A DNA stretch of 64,000 nucleotides from Galbula dea (taxonomy: Eukaryota; Chordata; Aves; Piciformes; Galbulidae): the NCBI GenBank assembly GCA_013399015.1, contig VWZX01010273.1:5111950-5175949 (forward strand), in the 5' to 3' direction. Below the pieces are notes generated by a model. That model did no database searches and was not told the DNA's origin. It worked only from the letters and a program-made list of their open reading frames with translations. Positions 60,657 to 64,000 of this stretch are shown here, one piece after another. Numbering within the stretch: position 1 is the first letter of the stretch; each line of letters opens with the position of its first letter. Made by a program: the position numbers and the translations under genes.

Positions 60657-61188
60657 GGTGATGATAGCCCCACACTACTCTGCCTCACCTCCAGTACTGC
60701 CTGCACTTTGGGGAACCACAATAGAAGAAGGATAGGAAGCTGTAGGAGAGCATCCAGAGGAGGGCCACAAAGATGATGAAGGGTCTAGAGGAGAAGCTAT
60801 ATGAAGAATGGCTGAAGCCAGTTGGTTTGTTCAGCCTGGAGAAGATGAGACCAAGGGGAGACCTCACCAGAGTCTACAGCTCCCTCATGAGGCAGAGTGC
60901 AGGGGCAGGAGCTGATCTTTTTTCTCTGAACAGCAGCAGGACCCCAGAGAACAGCATGAAGCTGTGCTGAGGCAGCTTTAGGTTAGATATTAGGAAAAGG
61001 TTCTTCACCCAGAGTGTGGTTGAGCACTGGAGCAGGCTTCCCAGGGAAGTGGTCATGGTGCCAAGCCTGACAGAGGTCAAGCAGCATCTCAGAGACATGG
61101 GGTGACTTTGGGGGTTGTCCTGTGCATAGACAAGAGTTGGACTGGAGGGCCCTGCTGGGTCCCTCCTGATGTGGGATGTTGTATGATA
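60657..61188 (+). mobile_element. CR1 LINE fragment with ORF2 C-terminus and 3' UTR
   Basis: The longest CR1 copy here (about 530 bp). One plus frame reads ESIQRRATKMMKGLEE, then LYEEWLKPVGLFSLEKMRPR and GDLTRVYSSL, the C-terminal end of CR1 ORF2 protein. It is followed by the untranslated part: 'tttaggttagatattagga', 'ttcttcacccagagtgtgg', 'gcactggagcaggcttccca' and 'gttggactggagggccctg'. The tail is decayed (GTATGATAAG). Upstream of position 60757 the reading frame is broken, with a stop or shift near 60738. The stretch at 60657-60700 still matches the 'ccccacctggagtactg' region of CR1 as 'cctcacctccagtactg'. The 5' truncation and frame damage make it inactive. Confidence 0.93.
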
Positions 61189-63820
61189 AGTAAGTGGAGC
61201 CAGAGAGGTTCAGGTGGCTTTGGATAAAGGGTATAATTTACTTTTCTTTGGGGGAAATTTGTTTCCTGACATTTTTTTGGTGAATCAGCATTGGGGAAAT
61301 GTGTCTCAATGTCTGTGCCTCTGGTGGGTGCCACTCTGAGTGAGACCAGCAGCAGTGACAGGGAAGCTGAAGCATTATTAAAACAAAAAGTAGTGACAAA
61401 TTCAACCAAAAGCTACAAGTCAAAGTTTCAGACAATGACATTATAACAATTCCAACAATGAAAAACTGCAATTTCAGGAGACCCTAGTTCTAGTATGTAG
61501 CTCACTAGGTCAGTCTTGCCAGCAAACAGGACAATGATAAACACTCATCATTATCCTCACTGGGTAGTTAGAAAATGCTGCTTTTACAGGTCTAGGCACA
61601 GTTGCACAGCAAGAAATCACCTTACCTCATTAAAAATACATTACTGCTTTGTTTATCTGTTCAGAAAGAGGGGTTTTAATGAGATTCATCTTAAATTACT
61701 GTTTTGAGAGAAGCAGCATATTAGACAGTACACATGTATTTCAGTCATATGTTCAATGCAATAAATCCAAAAAACAGCTCCAGCCAAAGGAAGAAAACCA
61801 CATGACACACTAGAAGTCAAGATTTAAAAATAATGACCTTGTGGCTTTTATTCCCCATTGTGCATACAGACCTTCTTCTACTAGGCCCATCCTGGAGTTT
61901 GGAATATCTCCAAGTGTATACATTTAGTTAAGTTTTCCATTTTTACTCTATTTCTATTGCCTCATCTTATGCTCCACGATAAATTACACAACAGCTTCAC
62001 CCCCTTTCTGTCTCAGAGCTCTCTGCCCTTAGTGTGCTCTGCCTGCAACACACTCTTGTTCTGAGCACTGCTGTCATGGCTGCAGTCTTTAGAGCTGGAA
62101 ATGAAAAGGTGAGTACTGAAGGGACACTGCAGGAAACAGTCTTCCTAAGGAGCTGAACTCTCTGCTCCTTCCTTGCTCGTGGAGAGCTCTGCTGACTCCT
62201 GTCACAACCCTGGCAGGCAGATTTTCCCCACAGGTAAGCAAACAGAGGCTCAACTCCTGTAATTACATTATACTTCAGGTTCTGAAAACATTGTTTACTG
62301 CCAGATCTCTTCTGGAAGAAAAGCCAAAGTAATATAGGGTAAGAGAGCAGAGCATGAGGGAGGGATTGAATTTGATTCTCAACATGAATGCAAAAGTTTA
62401 ACAAGAAGTGAATCCTGTTCAGACAGTGAATGGTAGTGAGCTGACATGGAGACTTCCCACAGTGGCTTAAACATGCCTTTGATGCTGTGCTGGGGGATGT
62501 GGTTTTTGCCATGTACTTCTCTTTCATGATGCTGCATCAGCAAGGAAAATGCTAGGTCAGTTTTCTGAGATTCATGGCTTGCAGATGTCTTTCTTTCATT
62601 CACAGTTGGTATCACAGCAGCCAATGATAGGCAGAGGTTAAAAGTCAAAATTTCCCATGAGTCATTTTTTACCATGCTAACTGAGATGTGCTGGAAATGA
62701 AGAACTACTGTTAAAGTTTCATTCAGAAAGAGAATATTTTGAACACAAGGTGAGTGGCAGTTAGAAATTCTGATTTGGGGGGCTTGAAGACCACTGCTGT
62801 TTGTCACAAGGCTCATGACCTGTGCATGCAAAATTGCTTACCTGAAACATGAGCTATGCCTTGCTTTTTCTGACATAGTATCAAGCATATGGGAGGAATA
62901 GGGGGAAAAAGTAATTATTCCTGAGAATATCTTCCAATAGACCCCTTCTCTCTGAGAAAGCTCTATCACAAATATTTCTTACATCATCAGAGAAAAGCTC
63001 ATTTAGGTCTTCTCCCAGCTACTGCTGCTCCTTAAATTCAGGAGCAGTGCCTCTTTCTATTTGCCTGGGCAAGCAGCTCCTCCTCTTCCTCCCACCATAG
63101 GTTTTGGCTTGACTACAAAAAGGTATTTTTTTTTTCTGCCAAAGTTTCTTGTTTCATCAGGAAAGAGCTAGGTACACAACCTGCCCTGCCCTGATGTTTC
63201 CTGACCCTACCACTGTCATCAATTTCTATTTGTTTTACTCTTCCCTATCTCCCAGTCCTGATAAATTCAACCTTTAAACACATGATGTAGGTATTTAGAG
63301 CTCCCTTGTTTTCTCTGCTTTGACAGTGTCATTTCCCTTAACAATCTGGTTATAAACCTGGCTCTTTCCCAGCAAGGAAAAAACCCCAGGTTTTACTGTT
63401 TCAGGATAGCCTTAAAATGAATGAGAAGCTGTGTCAAATGTCTCCTACCCAACCTGTCTTTTCAGAGACTAATTACTGTAAGGAACTCAATGGTCTCCTT
63501 TATCTGAACAAACTGTATCTCCAATGCAGCCCTCTTAAAATGAAGTCATCTCATATATGTTTACTTTTATAGATATTATTTTAATAACTTCCTGCCACCA
63601 AATTTTAGACAGTAAGATATTCCATAACTCCTGTAAACCCAGCCACATTATGACCATTTCAAACCTGGTCATACTCCAGTTTGAGCCATTTCAGTTGCCT
63701 CCCTTGTCTAGATGTTCTCTGGTGCTGGGAGTTTGCTTATCTGCTGACCTGGTTGCTTTGTAGAGTAGGGGCCAATGTGTGATGAGTTGTTCTGTCATTG
63801 AGAACATGTGTCAGGAGAAA
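61189..63820. other. unique sequence, no confirmed gene
   Basis: The longest frame of the window lies here on the minus strand (61997-62527, 176 codons), overlapped by a 150-codon frame in another register. Neither shows a domain; both are serine/cysteine-rich, as non-coding translations often are. On the plus strand, ATG at 62076 with AAG|GTGAGT at 62108/62109 could be a short first coding exon. Nothing else is recognisable. Confidence 0.45.
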
Positions 63821-63863
63821 GGGGGGGNNNNNNNNNNNGGGGGGGGGGGGAAACATCCCCCCC
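63821..63863. other. 11-base gap in a poly(G) run, followed by poly(C)
   Basis: Seven Gs, 11 unknown bases (63828-63838) and 12 more Gs are followed by AAACAT and seven Cs (63857-63863). The G and C runs can pair as a hairpin. The gap most likely marks an unresolved G homopolymer. Confidence 0.9.
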
Positions 63864-64000
63864 AGGCCCTAAAGTCATGCATCTAGAACAGAGACCAGAC
63901 TAGAAAACCATGATGGCCTTTCCTGCTTCAGCTTCTCTGGCACAGATATAAACAATGGAGGCAGAGTGATGTTGTTGGCCATGCAACTTCTTTAAGATCT
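63864..64000. other. unique sequence, nothing seen
   Basis: No feature is recognisable in the last 137 bases. Confidence 0.6.

Noticed and set aside
61320..61335. CTCF-like 'cctctggtgggtgcc'
   Set aside because: Departs from the core consensus at the eleventh position, so it is weaker than the site at 1130.
1..64000. tRNA, rRNA, CRISPR arrays, bacterial operons or riboswitches
   Set aside because: I saw no sequence evidence for any of them; the window is vertebrate nuclear DNA.

Overview
The window reads as bird nuclear DNA, most likely from a songbird. It is AT-rich and poor in CpG. It carries seven fragments of the avian LINE CR1, all of them 3' pieces, and one solo LTR whose sequence I recognise as a type common in passerine genomes. 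There are no operons, no long ORFs and no recognisable protein-coding gene. The longest open frame is about 176 codons, and I recognise no family in it. The window is best described as intergenic DNA or the inside of a large intron.

Layout: 0-6 kb is mostly unique sequence. It holds a small CpG-enriched islet at 0.95-1.24 kb with a TATA-like motif and a CTCF-like core. Between 4.1 and 5.96 kb there is a set of splice-site and poly(A) signals that could be a short spliced transcript, interrupted by a CR1 3' end at 4.9-5.2 kb. 6-25 kb is unique sequence with A-rich tracts, a 60-bp-spaced duplication (14.4 kb), a G/T-A/C hairpin next to a 21-C run (15.6 kb) and a CR1 tail (22.4 kb). 25.1-26.07 kb is a solo LTR on the minus strand with matching ATGA flanks and a degenerate internal tandem array.

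26-42 kb is unique and includes AT-rich blocks that look like conserved noncoding sequence, although that is a guess from composition. It also holds a perfect CRE at 28.07 kb, a strongly strand-asymmetric G/T tract at 30.2-30.4 kb, a CR1 copy containing a 301-base assembly gap (31.84-32.32 kb) and a CpG cluster with CRE-like and DR1-like motifs (33.5 kb). 42-64 kb has four more CR1 pieces (42.0, 53.2, 55.5 and 60.7 kb), a TTTCA-type microsatellite (47.2 kb), candidate exons at 55.0 and 57.0 kb, and an 11-base gap inside a poly-G run at 63.8 kb.

No set of genes working together can be described. What is certain is the transposon content and the simple repeats. The exons, promoter and regulatory sites are hypotheses from motifs alone. 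Splice-like exon candidates also turn up on the other strand by chance, so each one needs RNA or cross-species evidence.
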